In this document: one piece after another, positions 46,076-60,499 of the stretch | Numbering within the stretch: the first letter of the stretch is position 1 | How the letters are laid out: each line of letters begins with the position of its first letter | Origin: Epiperipatus broadwayi | Lineage: Eukaryota; Onychophora; Udeonychophora; Euonychophora; Peripatidae | Length of the DNA: 64,000 nt | Direction of reading: 5' to 3' | Assembly: GCA_028023455.1 (NCBI GenBank) | Contig: JAQFVV010000258.1 | Coordinates: 920,501-984,500, forward strand | Notes under the pieces: generated by a model | What the model saw: the letters and a program-made list of their open reading frames with translations, nothing else | The model's database searches: none | What the model was told of the DNA's origin: nothing | Translations under genes and position numbers: made by a program

Positions 46076-49000
46076 TCAAGACATTCAACATTTAATGATA
46101 GATGATGAAATACTCCAACATATTATTACATCTAAAATACCATCTCATAGATTATCACTTTTGTTGTAGGCAGAGAGACATTAATTGTCATATAACTCAG
46201 GTGTCATATATTTATTTCTTACTATTAAATATTCATCTTTATTTAAATCACCATTCTGATCAATAGCCACTTTCTATACTAACTACATGATTCAAATGGC
46301 ATATATGTATTATTTCTTATTGACTTATCACTCTTAAACACAGAGATTATTAATTAAGAGAGGATTATCAAGATTATAAACAAATACCATAAAGAATTAA
46401 CCTTAATATCATTTCCCAAAGGCAATATTGTACACATATGTAATAATCAGCCTTTAATTATTTCTACTATTGTTTGCCTTTAGATGCACAAATAAAAGCC
46501 TTATGGGGACATTAACAATTAATAAGTGCATTTGTGCCAACTTCTTAGAAATTAATGGAAAATTGATAATGTCATATTGTAAATAAAATTTATTTGTTTT
46601 TTATAATAGCTGAGTCCATATTACTATAAATTAATTTAAATTTATAATGTTAAAAATTATTATTAAACTAACAAAGCTAATTGACACCATAGATCTAGTG
46701 ACACAATTGAATGTCTATGAGATGGGTCAGTCAAAGATGGAGCAATGCACGATGTATTCACTTTGGAAAAATTTAATGACAGAAGAAAGATTGTATTACA
46801 ACATGAGATTTACGTTAATTATTGTAATTATATGTGTTTGCTAATGAATGTGCATTTGGAGTAAGTATCTCACTTTCCTAATGTTATTTCAAGTCTCTTA
46901 ACAGCTTAGTAGAACCCAAAGTAATGATGACAATTATGTCACTCATTCAGAGGGTCCAAGGTATCCAAATGCCATGTTACCAGATACAATCTCAAAAAAT
47001 ACTATATAAGTAATAACAAGCTATAGTATGTCACTACATATTGATACATATACCACATAAAATACAGCCCACACAAACTACTAGCAACAGTATACATACA
47101 CCATATAATTATACCCCCTCATACAAGCTACCAGCAGTAAGTCATCACCACACAAGAGCTCATTTTGATCAATTTGGCAAAATTAGTGTAGGGTTAATGT
47201 AGAATTTGTCATATATAACAAAATAACAAATTAGTTATGTTAAACTTGTAAAAATACAAAGTATCGTTTATGTATTTTTTTTAATTAAAAATATTATTAC
47301 ATTACATATACAAATTAATTGCATCGTCTGTTTTTAAGTATATAAATATATGCATAAATATACAATCAAGTTTATCAGCTTAGATAACTATAATGTGATA
47401 TTTTAAAAATACAATAAAATTATGACAATATGATCTTAAATATCTCATTTTCTCAATTTAGCATTTACCTCTATGAATCATAAATCAATTCCTAAAGTAA
47501 ATAGCATATGTCAGATATAAATATTTTTAAAAGAGCTAACATGACAATTTCTAAAATCAAAAAGAAAAAAGATTCATTTACAATTATTCTTTAAAAATCT
47601 AATCCAATGTCAATAAATACTTAAACAATTTTTCTTAAGAATAATAAATGTAAGAAATATTTACAAGTGATTATTATTTTTTAAAAAAAAAACACTAAAT
47701 CAGCCTGTCATATAGAAAAATTTTATTGCTCCATATGTACTTTTTTTAAAAAAATTCACAACTACTCATAATATATGTTATTTTATTTATGTATAGAAAA
47801 ATGTGTTCAACCAGTTTCCTCTTAATTATATACACAAGTTCTAAATCCTTCACAGTTTACAATAATATACCTTTTTACCTGTGACCAAATTATTCATTTT
47901 CATCTGGTATAATCAAGTAGTTGGTTATAAGTAGTTATTTAAGAAATTAAAAACTGATAAACCTTCATGCTGTATTATAGTAGTAAATTTCACTGTACAG
48001 GTTTGAACATAGATATATAAGATATACAATGATACAATCAGTATGTATAGTAAACTTTGATTCCAAATAAATATGAAAGTTGAATGGTTAATAAAAAAAA
48101 TTAAAAAAATGATTCAAATATATAATATTAACTAATGTGATTTATAATTTTAAAATATAAGTACTCCTAAAAGTATTTTATTTGTTTTTCAGTATCAGTA
48201 AAAATGAAACTCAAAGGCACCAAACCTCTAAAAAAAGAGTTTACTATTGGAAAACTTTAAAAAAAACAATCATCATCAATTACAAATTATATCTACCATC
48301 CCCTGCATGTTTCCCAATGGATTGCGTGATTTCTCAAGGTTGTGGATATTAATTAGCATATGGGTGTTAAAAGCATAATGTTTTGGATTGAGTTACAAAC
48401 ATAAACCAAATAGGTTAATAAAAAAATAACTTTACAATTTTTTAATAAAAAATAAATAAAACTGTTTCACATATACTATTAAAAAAAATTAAATATCATA
48501 GTGATAAAAGATATTTTAAATTTAAGTTTAAGGCCTTATAGTATTTTTAATGATAAGATCTCACCATGTTAAATATTAATACAATCACAAACCATGGTTT
48601 TTGCATATATCATTCTTTTAATATTTTGCAGTTGTCTTTATTAATTCCTTCAATGATGGTGGTTCTCCTTGAACAGTGATATTAATGAGTAAGTACAGCA
48701 GCACTGGTGACATTATAAAAGGTATAATATCAGTAAGTCTCAAGTAATTTATATGGCACTAACTATTTCTTCCTTCATGGCATTATAGAGGCATTACATT
48801 GGCTGGTTTTGTAAACTTCAGCTTAGTTTCTGAATCCAGACTTGTTGACTATGTCTGGTGTGTTTTTTTCCTGTTACTTAGCCACACATTGTACACTGTT
48901 TTTTGCTAGATAGTCACCATATTGGTTGTTAGGACCAGAATATTGAAAAATACTTTAACAAAAACAGTCAGAAAAACACAATTATCCACGTTAAGGTGAA

Positions 49001-50815
49001 AAAAAGTTTTAATTAGTTTTCTCCTTCGGCATTGGATCACTGCAATACTACTTCAAACCTAGACTGGACCGGAATGAAAAGCAATATGGAATAAAATATT
49101 GGATTCCTGGATTGCCTAATTTTTGTTTGGAAGTATTTATACCTATTTGATGTTGTTCAAACAACGTGTTTTCAAACAATTATTATGTAATTAGCTAAAA
49201 AAAAAATGTGATCCTTGCATCATTAGAACAACATACTTTTTGAAAAACATTTTCTTCATTCTCTTGCAAACATATTCTGGAAACAAATTTACAACTAATA
49301 TTATACTTTGATGTATAAATAAATAAAAAAAGACAATTCTTCTTTTATCCTTTCTTTATATACATTTGTTAGCATAGGGAGAAAGAAAATTTATTGCCAA
49401 CCTTTAATTAGAGCATGATATTTTACTTATTTTTATTAATTCCAAAATTTTAATATTAGATTCAAATCTGACACCAGATTTACTATAAAAATGGGCAAGT
49501 TGTTTAATTAAAACTTCCATTTGAAAGCAGATTAAACAGGATTTGAAATGCTTTAAATTCGTTCATGAATCAAAAGCATTTTTCTTTTTTCCTTTACAGA
49601 AATCTATCACTATTATTTCACATAGTGGAAAGTAAATGTATAAAATATGATCAAATGCATAAACTAATTTTTATTCTTATTGTTAATTTTTTTTTTTTTT
49701 TTTGGAAGGGGGTAATTTACTCAAATGACACACATATATATATATGCACATACACAAATGGCAGTTTGTATATTTATTAGGCAGTTCATATGACTTTTTA
49801 TTAATTTTTTTTTCTCTGCTGCATTGTAATATAACAAACCTGGGTTGCATCGAATTTGTTATAGTTGCAATATTTGAGTGTACATAATTTAACTAGCAAC
49901 TTTAATCCTTCAATAAGAATTATTTCAGAATGGTCTGAATAATATAAGTTTTACCAAAGAATTAACACAATTTTCAAAAATTGTGGATATTTTTAAATCT
50001 ATATGTCATCTTATTAATTTGGATCTTTTTAAATATGAAGTAAAAATAAAAAAATATTAATCTGGACCTCTTGGAAAACTAATGTAACATATGATAACTG
50101 AAATGATGTCTCTTCTGTAAATGATGATTAAGAATAGGAAAATAAATGATTTGTCAATGATAGTTGAGAACATAATGCCAATATTTAAAAGGAGTATCAG
50201 AAATAATTAAACAGTATACAGAGAAAATGTAAATTCCAATGAATATTTTATATAGTTTTGATTTCCCATTACTGTCACAAAGAAGACATCCCAATATATA
50301 AAAATACATATGTCAAGTATTTAAGTAAGTAAAAAATGAGTTGAAATTCCAGTGTGAATAATAAATTTATTGCATGTGAACACATCATCCACAGAAACAG
50401 AAGTGATATATTAAGTTCTATTCTTATTTGCTTCTGTATTAATTAATATTTCAGGAATGTTGTTTTGATACTAATCTAGTTGGCTATTTATATTTCCATT
50501 TTTTTTAATGTATTCTTTAAACACTGTTTTTGATGTCATGAAAGAATACTGGGATGACTAATCAATCGATTAAAGATTTCTGTGAAAAATTGGCAATTTA
50601 TCATAATATATAAATTCAATGTGGAATCTAACATCTTTTCTTACTTTTCATTGACAAGCCTTTTTTTTTGCAAACTTTTATTGAGCTTTTGAATTTCTGT
50701 TTTAGTTTTAAAAAAATAGGAGGAGAGAGTGGGAGAGAAGGGGAGCAAAAAAATTTGGTTTTCAAGTTGTCTTTGGATTTCTCATAGTCATGATACTACC
50801 TAATATTGACTTACA
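46076..50815. other. AT-rich sequence without recognisable gene
   Basis: Two more complex patches (46440-46560 and 48650-49120) contain no frame of note. Around 47020-47160 a short CACACAA...CTAxxAGCA motif is repeated. I see nothing else to support a feature. Confidence 0.45.
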
Positions 50816-50821
50816 AAATTA

Positions 50822-51068
50822 AATGATTCAAACTCAGACTTTCACATGACTCACTAATCTCAGTGCCATCTCATATTGCCGACCCACCTGATCCACACAT
50901 GTTGAAAAGATAACTAATCACCAATATATGTATTTCTGGTATAGCACAAAATACGTATATTTGTGATTATTTATCTCTTCAACATGTGTGTGTTCAGGTG
51001 GGTCAGCAATATGAGATGGCACTGAGAGTAGTGAGACATGTGAAAGTCTGAGTTCGAATCCCGAATAT
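50822..51068. repeat. Fold-back of two retrozyme-like half units (~115-bp arms)
   Basis: The left arm (minus) and right arm (plus) each carry the 3' half of the hammerhead repeat: AAATACxTATATT, TTATCTxTTCAACATGTGTG, CAGGTGGGTCxGCAATATGAGATGGCACTGAGA (given as positions about 50865-50895 and 50995-51030), and GTGAAAGTCTGAGTTxGAATC. The centre (about 50935-50945) lies inside stem II, so each arm starts at the ribozyme's 3' part. The B-box-like GTTCGAATCCC at 51054-51064 is the best-kept form of that motif in the family. Confidence 0.8.
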
Positions 51069-54000
51069 ATTACATATATAAATGTAAGTGTAAGCCTGTA
51101 CAGTGTATTAAAATTAACTGATGTAGAATTTCAAATAATCTCTTTTGATTTATAATTGACAGTTTGTTTTGAAAATTATTATTTGTCTTAAAAAAAAATT
51201 AAAATTTCTTCTTTCTTATTGGGTTTATAAAAAGTAAGGAGAGGGGGGGAATGATGGGTGTTGTCGACTTTGATGAAAACAATAATTGTCAGTTACATTC
51301 AATACAAAATATAAATCAAATTAAACAATCCAAATGAATCTGGCTGGCTTTAAAACAACAACAACAAAATAACAAAAAAAAAAGTTACAATTAAAAATTA
51401 TTTCATATTTCTTTGGATTGCTACCACCCACTCAATACTTGATTACTTTTTGACTTCACAAAAATTCAACAGCATTGTTTTGAACTGAGTAAATTTATAG
51501 GCGGTGTAAGCATGGACAATGCAAAATCTCTTCAAGCCCCCTTATCCTTCTTTTCTCAATCATACATGAGACCAGGATAATGAAAAAATATATGGTTGTT
51601 ATTTTTTTAATTAAAAACTAAAAAATAATAATACAACAATTTAAATGAACATTGCTTCCAAATCTAAAATTTCCCATTGCTTTTCAAATAAAAACATTTT
51701 AAACAATATGATCAATGCAGAACACAAATTTTTATTTTTAAATTAATTTCTAACAAGTTAAAGAAAAAAAAAGTATTTCTTATAATGCACACTGGGACAG
51801 AAAAATGTTTCCTTTTTAAGTATTTATAAATTTAGATTTTAAGTACACATTCTATAGACAAAAGAAGTCCAAATTTTCAACGATTTTTTTTAATTACAAA
51901 TAAGAAAACATTGTTTGCAATTTATCTACATTTTGTAAGTCAATATATGAAAAATCAATCATGAAAATTTATTGTATCCCCCCACATCCCCAATCTCTCC
52001 CACTCTACTATCTTCATCTTCCCTTTTCTCAAAATCCAATAAGAAATTGAAAAGAGACATAAAGTAGGCAAAAAAATACAAAAGATCTTTCCATGTAATC
52101 TAATACCAAGAAGTTTTAGATTACACATTTTTATAAAGTAAGTTGTAGTAGTATTACCATAATAAATCACTATTTTTCCAAAGAAATATTCAATTGATTA
52201 ATTAGTCAGTCTAGTTATTCTTTCATGATATTAAAGTAGTGTCTAAAGAGTCAATTAAAGAGAAAATCAAAATGTAGATAGCTGACTAGGTCGATACCAT
52301 TTTTTGTTTTTAACATTTGACTTGAGAATACGATAAAAATATAAGATTTATACTAGCAATTATATTTAATTTTGCAGCTGAAGTAGATTAACACACACAC
52401 CCTTCCTTCCCCTCCCTCCAATCTCTCCATCCCTAATGACTTTTTCTCTATGTAATCCATATTTTTTTAACTCCTATTCAAGATTTTAAAATCAAATTTG
52501 AGGTAACATATATAATAATTTCATAATATTTAAATATATGCATGCATGCTAATTTTTCAACAATGTATTATTACCAATACTAGAAAACACTATAATAAAA
52601 AAGTTAAAAATATGAAAACAAAAAATATTTAAAAACAATAAATATCAGAGAATTAATAAATATTATCTACATATTTTCAATTTGAATAGTCATCAAAGGC
52701 AAAAAGAAAAAAATAATTTAAAATTGGAAAATATATCTGAAAGTAGAAATAGATAAAAATATAGCACAGATAATTTTATATAAATTTATGGGCAAATATT
52801 ATACAATTCATGGATATTCTAAGAGATTACACTTTATTAACTTTATTCATTTTCTATGATTCCAGGATCATAAATGCCTTCTCAAAAATAATTTAGACTT
52901 AATAACTTGAAACTAAAGATTAATTAATGTTATGTATTGAGTCATTACAGATAAACCACAATCTATTGAACATTTATTCTAATTGAATATAATCTTTTAG
53001 TTCTTATACACAGCGTATATTTATATTTTTAATGCTATGCTTTAGATTTTTTCATAAAACATTTTTATTTAATAATAAACACTGATCTCTTATTATAATT
53101 TGTATTTATTAAATTTTCACTTTCGTTTTCCTTATATTTATTCAGTTGCGGATGGTGTTTTTTTATTTTTATTAAAAATATAATTTTGAAAGAACTAACA
53201 TTTATTTTAAATATATATAGGCTTTATTTGATAAAAAATGGTATAATTTTGAAATGATTTACAACTATATTTTAGCTAACAACTTATATAGAATAATGTA
53301 AAATTTAGTAAACTTTTCTAATAGTTTACAATGAGTTACATAACTCAGCAGAAGAGTTATAAATCTCAAATTTGTAAATTAACTTGATGATGGAACAAAT
53401 TACACTATGATGTAATTAATAAAAAATTCAAAATGAGATGTTGTTATAATATCAGTAACACGGCATCATGTACAAGATTTATGATAATGCTAAGCAATAC
53501 ATAATTTAAATTTAAATTGTTTTGCACTAATTAAATATGACAAGATAATTATCCAATAAGCCAAATATTTTAAAACATACTTTAAAATAAAACATGTGAA
53601 ATCAGGTTAAAATATAATAAAACCAAATGTATTTTATAGCAATTCACTTAAGATAAAGTACACAGTATGAAAAGTTTGAGTTTAAATAATATGAAAAATA
53701 CTGATAATTTTTTGTATAAAAATCTAGTAAACAGAGATTATAATGATAATCACAACCAATGGTACCATAAAATCAATGACAACATCTATTATACAAACAA
53801 AGTGACCCTAAATAAGTCAATTTCTAAATTGAAATGGCTTTGGCTTTTTGAAATAAAAACTACAAACAATATAATGTATCATTTTGACAATAATTATTTT
53901 GAAATGAAAATTTATATTCATTAATTAAAAAAAAAATCTGCTCTTTATATTATAACTGAGTTTCCAAAAAAAAAAAAAAAAATTATATACTAGTTGAATT

Positions 54001-56285
54001 TATGTTTTTAAAAAAAGTATATTTATAATAGGCTGAAAGAGAATAAAATTATCGCTGTAAAAATTCATCAAGCAGTGAAATATTACTAAAACATATTTTC
54101 CATTATAGTAAAAAAATTTCATAAGTAAAAGATAAGTTAAAAGATAAAGACTATACTGGCTATTTAACAAAATTTTCAAATCATCAAAAAATGTTTGCAA
54201 AAATTTGCAACCACATTAGCACAAATAAATTTATTACATAATATAAATATATAAATATTCTTATAGAGTAATCTGCAAGTATAAATAATTCTATATTTTT
54301 AGAGCTCATATATAAATATTTGAGTCGTAGGTAATAAGAGGATTCCTTTTATTGCTGCATAAATTCTATATCTTGTATGGGTCAGAGGGTATTCATTTAT
54401 TATTTAACACTCGCAAAAAGCGTTTGCACAATTTGGTTTGAAAAAGCCGATATGAATGTGATAGTTAAGTAAATTAAATGGCCACATTTTATTACTAACA
54501 ACTGATAACCAAGTTTCTATATTACTGACCTAGTATTAATATTTGTGATGATGATATAATGATGAAAAAGATAATGATAATAATTTCAATTTACTTATCT
54601 AGACTTACTACTGTATGAGGAAGTTATGTGATGTCATTATCTCTTTTGTTCTGTTCTATCTATTACTTTGCTGTTAATCTTTTTAGATATTTTCCTCTTT
54701 TTTTTTTTTTGCTTCTGAAAGCATCAGTTTACCATTTAATTTTCTTTATTAAAACAAAAAAAAAAGTAACCCTACAAACATTTAATGTCATAAAAGTGCT
54801 TATGTTCATTTGATTGCTCAATAAATGCAATAAAGTAGAACAGCTATCTGCTCTAATATCATCTGCAATAAACTGAGTAATCCATGATTATCAGGATAAT
54901 AGTACATTTAGATCTCCACCCACAGATAAATTTCTGACTTTTACCTTTTTTAATAAGGACTTAAGATTCAAGGCTGCAACCAATGCAGTTACGAACCTGA
55001 CAATCATCTTTATCTCTTTATTACTATCAAACTAAAAACATGGAATTCAAAAAACTCTAAGGTGTCTATTGTTAAAAAAGAGCATTGGATCCAGCATTGA
55101 ATTCCAAGTCCTTATTGGCAAAGGCAAAAGACAAATATAATTCCAGGAAAAAGGCATTACTATCTAACAATTACTAATTATTCAAGCTAACTATAGAATC
55201 AAGATGTTCTTGTTTACATTATATTGGGTAAGTTAAAAAATAAAATATTATATTGCAATGCATGTTTATGAGGGTTTTTTTTCCTGTTTCTTAATAACAA
55301 TAACATGATAATTAATATGTTTAGGCATATTACGATACATATGTACAGATTTAAGACTGTGTTTTTATTGTAAATAAGAACTTTCCACACTTTCTTCTAA
55401 TACTTTGTTATAGACTTTTTGACAAAGAAAAATCGTAACATCAATCTTATATCTATTGAATACGCAGGAATTAACAACATTAAATCTTCATATTTTGCTA
55501 CAGATAATGTGCTTTCTAATACTTCAAGAAAATTGAAAAAAAAAAAAATTAATGCTGAACTGAAAATTAGAATGTCTTGTTTTATATACAGAAATTTCAG
55601 ATATAGATCATTTAAAAATTTTAATGAGGGCTTCAGTTTAAACTAATAAAACTGTTGTTCAAAACTGTAACATTTTAAAATGAATGGATTAAATTTAAAA
55701 AGTGCCCAATTTTAAACCTTAATATCTATTGATATTTAATTTTCATTGAATGTGAAAGAAAAAATATTTAATTTATCTTTATGTTTAAAATCTGTTTTTT
55801 TTTTTAATTAACATGTTAATAGATATCTATATATATATATATATCTTACTATTGTTATTATAAAAATAGTTTCTTTCCTAATACACAATTATTAAACTCA
55901 ACATTTAAGATAAATACATGTACTAAACAGGTACTATCAATTATTCATTATGCTATAAAGTGTTCATATCTGTAATAATAGGATATTCTGTAATTCCAAT
56001 ACAGTAAGATTAATGCATTATTTTTACAATGTATGTGGTATCTAATAGTTCCAATTATTAAATATATTTTAAAGTTAAAAATCTTTCAGTGGAAAATCAT
56101 ACAATTGACCTTCAAGAAGATCAAAAACAAAGAAAACAATTGTTTTAAAAATAAAATAAAAATATGAGAAATAATATAAACAAAATAAATAAAGATGATA
56201 CTGAGTGAGAGATTATATAAAATTTTATGAATGTTCAACTACATAAAAAGATTTGGGATATGGCATTCCTTACAGCACTGCATCA
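51069..56285. other. AT-rich sequence without recognisable gene
   Basis: Includes a pyrimidine-rich stretch (52390-52440), an AT microsatellite (55828-55844) and several poly(A) runs. Open frames here (for example 53667-53924 and 55419-55646) are Asn/Lys-rich and lack motifs. Confidence 0.45.
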
Positions 56286-56289
56286 TTGA

Positions 56290-56400
56290 ATTGATAATCC
56301 CATTGCTTTTGACAGCATTAACCATGTATTTGGTGACTGGATACAATGTTTAAATGTGTCTATTATAATAATGATAAACATATTGAGCAAATTTCTGAAA
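56290..56400 (+). pseudogene. Possible LINE RT motif A scrap
   Basis: The plus strand reads AFDSINHVFGDWIQCLN, like the KAFDSVNH...WI.. stretch of LINE RT. It is short and alone, so chance is not excluded. Confidence 0.35.
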
Positions 56401-58340
56401 AGGAATTTTTGGTCTTTATATATATAGTTTTCCTCCTATAATGATAGATTTATGAAATATCATATATTTACTGCAATCATCAAAAAATAATATCTACAAT
56501 CAATCAAAACATATCTTTGATGTGTAAGTATAACACAAATTATATCTAAATATTTTTTTAATTGAAGGCAGAATTTTTTTAAATGTCAATTTCATTACAC
56601 AAAATTAAAAAAAAATGATGCCATTATAAGTAATTTACATCCAAAATAGTTTACTTCTTATTACTATTTATCACTAATTGATGTGACTGCTGTGTGACTA
56701 AATCCAAAGTTTTGCAACCTTAGATTAAAATATCACTCCATGCTCACAGCATAACTTGAAGCAATTCCTCTGAACATCTTTGATATTTTAATTATTTGTA
56801 CAGCTAAATGCAATTATCAACATAAACCTTAAGCTCTAATTACTCAGATAAAATTTAATTTTCACTACATATTGAATAATAATCAATCCTGATTAAATAA
56901 AGATTTTCAGCTACTTCAGAGGAAAAAGAGGAAGAGGGGACGAATGATATCATCAACAAGGATAAAAAAAAAAAAATTTGCAAGCAAATAAAAATAATTA
57001 AAAAAACATTCATAGAAAAATTTAGATAATGAAGATAGGAGTAAATTTATTTTAATAAAAGAGTGGCTAGAGAAACATTTCATAAAATAATGTCTTAAAA
57101 TATTTTGCATATTGTATACTTATAATCTATTATGGTCATACTCATTTTAGGGGTGATTTCTAATTAATAAAATTATCAATATACATTATTATAATAATTA
57201 ATAGTAATCTATCAATCAAAATACAGAATCCATATTTATTAATTATTATCCCTACGTCTACCTGGCTCTAATCTTTGCTTTCATTTTTACAAAACTTTCT
57301 TCTGGTACGTATTTACTTTTTTTAAATACATCCATCAGAGTCTATTTAATCTAAAGCAGTTAATAAAATTCCCTTCTAATGATTTTTCCATATCATTCTT
57401 CATATTAAAATGTAGAAAAATAACTCTCTATACTGATATTTTAATTTCTTATCATCCATGAAATAGTTCAAACAAAACAAAACACCTTATGGAGATGTAC
57501 AACCTTCTTACCTTACACAAATATTTTTTTTTCGTTTGTACTTTGATAAAATTAGTACAGCTACCAGTATGAAAAACAATTTTCAATCTCATTAGTTTTT
57601 CATTACTGCATTTAAAAATTACAAAAATAAAATAACCATAAGGCAGTAAATTAATATATTTGAATGACTGGAAAGGAGGGTGTCCCTCTGCTTTAATCAT
57701 AACCCTTTTTATACATTCCCTTACTGCTTTACATAAAAGTTATTAAAAGGAATGTTGGAACTTTATCGCAAGAATGTATATAGATATGCACTATTAACTC
57801 TCTTAATACAAAGTAAAGTATAATTTGTAAATATGCAATAAGTACTACACGCTGAAACTAATATAAACTATATAATCATGTACATACTTCATCAATAAAG
57901 ATTATGTTAAAAGTATGAATGTACATGAAGACAAACGTTTAATCACTAATTTTTTTATATAAAAATAAATATATAGATATGAGTTATTGTTAACACAGTA
58001 AACCTTATTTGTAAATGTATAGTAGCCAATAAATATTAATGAGTAAATTATTATTTAATATTTAAGCTTTCAGAAGTCTGCTACACTTTAAAGATACAAA
58101 AAACCTACATTAAGAGATAAGTTCACATATTGTTCAATTATTAAAACAAACTTATTTTAATACGGGGGGGGGGGAGGATCTGGAAAAGTTTAAGATGAAT
58201 TATCAATATCTGACTTCTCTTAATTAAAAAGAAATGGAGATAGTGTTTAAATCTTTTTTAGTCACTTAACAAAACCTCTAATAATGATGCTCATCAGAAA
58301 TCTTAACTGTCTTTGACTGTTTCCTATATACAGATTTTTT
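56401..58340. other. AT-rich spacer
   Basis: Poly-G run near 58165-58174. No gene seen. Confidence 0.45.
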
Positions 58341-58344
58341 TTTC

Positions 58345-58420
58345 TCATGTGTCATAGCATCAGCCGGGAAGCGAACCCGCTAACCCGGGACAACTGCTTG
58401 TAAAGCAGCTGTCATTGACC
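58345..58420 (-). mobile_element. 5'-truncated copy of the tRNA-Val-derived SINE
   Basis: Minus strand: AGCTGCTTTACAAGCAG (anticodon arm, TAC), CCCGGGTTAGCGGGTTCGCTT (T arm region, about 58396-58364) and GATGCTATGACACATGAG with poly(A). It agrees with 4108-4244 over about 75 bases but lacks the A-box half. I see no target duplication. Confidence 0.75.
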
Positions 58421-59839
58421 TCTTCTTTTAAATATAACATAGAAACAAAGTTTTTTAATTGTTTAAATATTCTGAAATGTTTATTTTTACATACTTTTGT
58501 AAATAAAAAATATATATTTTAAAAAACCTTGATATGTATTATTAAAAGTATTAATATACATATATATTTCTGACAATATATAAAAGGAGGTATGGTAGTT
58601 TTATTGTGCATGATTCTATTAAACCTCATTAATCCTGTTCCCTTAGAAAATTTAAGATCTTTTGGTGAAATCAATTAATCTGAACTAGTAGCAAATGTAA
58701 ACAAATGTGGTAAATAAGTGGAATTTAATAATCACTAATTTAATAAAATAATAATAATATTTAATTGGTTATCACCTATTCCTTTTAAGCAATCTGATTT
58801 GAAATAAGAATTTGTATCTTTTGCTTGAGTTTTAAAATAAATGATATGAACTATACATTTACATATTACTTTGTGGATCCAAAATTTGCTTCTATTTTGC
58901 TGTAGCATTTATATTGTTTTCCATTTAAAAAAATAATTCTAAAGTGCATATTGCTAAGAAAAAATTTCCATCACAAATTAAAATCCATAATGAAAATCTA
59001 TATGAATTGTTCATAAAAAATGTGATACATTACAATTATGTCAAATATTGATAATTCTCTATAAATATCCTTTCATAATATATGAACATTTATAAAAACT
59101 ATTTGATTAATATTTCAGATTTATTTTCCAGAAAATAGAATGATTACATTACTTTTTTCTTTTTAAAAAAATAAAAAGACAGACAGCTATTTGTGCAAAT
59201 AATAACTGCCTATATATGTGTGTGTATATGTAAATCACTTTATATGCAATTAATAATATGTAACTATTCTTTCAAACTATAATTTATCAATATTATTTTT
59301 AATTATATAAGAGAAAAACTGCATGGTTTAATAGTATGTTTTAATTGATTTTTTTAAGAGAAGAAATGGCACTCGTTATATATTATTTGAAAATAGGTAA
59401 TGTTTTAGAAAAAAATGAATATACAAGCATTTTCATTTTTTAATTACTAACAACCATTCATGATATAATTTTGCACATAACATTGATGTAAAACATAAAA
59501 ATATAATCAAATGGTTTTTCATAAAAAGTTTTGAGTGTCAGAAATGACAGAGTGGGCTGCAATCCATGAACTTTGAACTACAAAGTACACTGCAGAAAAC
59601 CATGCAGGGTAATAAATAAAAAAACAATAAAACAGTAAATAACTATAAAATAATTGTTTTATTTATTTATTTTATAGTAGTGATCTTATTTTCTTTTTTG
59701 TTGTTATTGTAAGCTGTATTAACAAAACAAATTATGTACAAATATTAACATATTTACAATAGAATAAATTTATGTTATACAGGCAAAATATGATGAAACT
59801 GTCTCCATAATAATAGTAACATATAAGTTATTTATCTCT
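58421..59839. other. AT-rich spacer
   Basis: No gene or repeat recognised. Confidence 0.45.
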
Positions 59840-60330
59840 AATGAAGTGTGATCCAAAATTGAACAGTTGCATGTTCTCAAATTACAAAACCTGTAGAGGT
59901 CCCTACCTTCATATTTTCAAGCATACATGTTTAAAGGTTTATTGCCTTAGTAAATATTACTTACGTAATCAATATGCGTTAAATAAATTTATGATTACAA
60001 CTTTAAATTATCATAGTAGATTTCTAACTATAAGATCTTTCCATTGACTTGTTGTAAATCAAAAGATTTTGCGAGTACTAATGGGTAATAGGAATTGTGG
60101 ACTTAATCAGTGAAGTATTGAATAGCTTCACGCTCTCAGTTCTAACCACTTCAGCTTCACTTATTTATATAAAAAGTAGATTGAAGTAAAGAAGGCCTCT
60201 TTTCTTCCAAAGAGTAAGCTTGTGGTTAAGACCGGTAGAGGTCCTACCTTCGTATTTTCAAGCATACATGCTTAATGATTTATTGCCTTAGTAAATATTA
60301 CTTACAATTATGATAGCTAAACTGAAAAAG
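59840..60330 (-). repeat. Two direct copies of a LINE-derived segment
   Basis: About 80 bp at 59892-59971 (TGTAGAGGTCCCTACCTTC, TTTTCAAGCATACATG, TTATTGCCTTAGTAAATATT) recurs at 60233-60305. On the minus strand GATTACGTAAGTAATATTTACT also matches the LINE relic at 5884-5910, so both are fragments of that LINE family. The frame 59841-60047 is chance. Confidence 0.6.
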
Positions 60331-60499
60331 AGTCTAGAAATTTATTTTCAAGGGTGAAATCTGATGGAGAATGTTAATTGAAATAAATGTCTAAACTATG
60401 AAAGAGCACAACTAAAATAAATTGTTAACTGCCAAGTTTTGGTCATGATGTTTCTGGGTAAAAATTTCAGAGAGTAAAGATATGAGTTAAACCATTCTT

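Noticed and set aside
53667-53924. 85-codon plus-strand frame
   Set aside because: Asn/Tyr/Lys-rich low-complexity product, no family resemblance.
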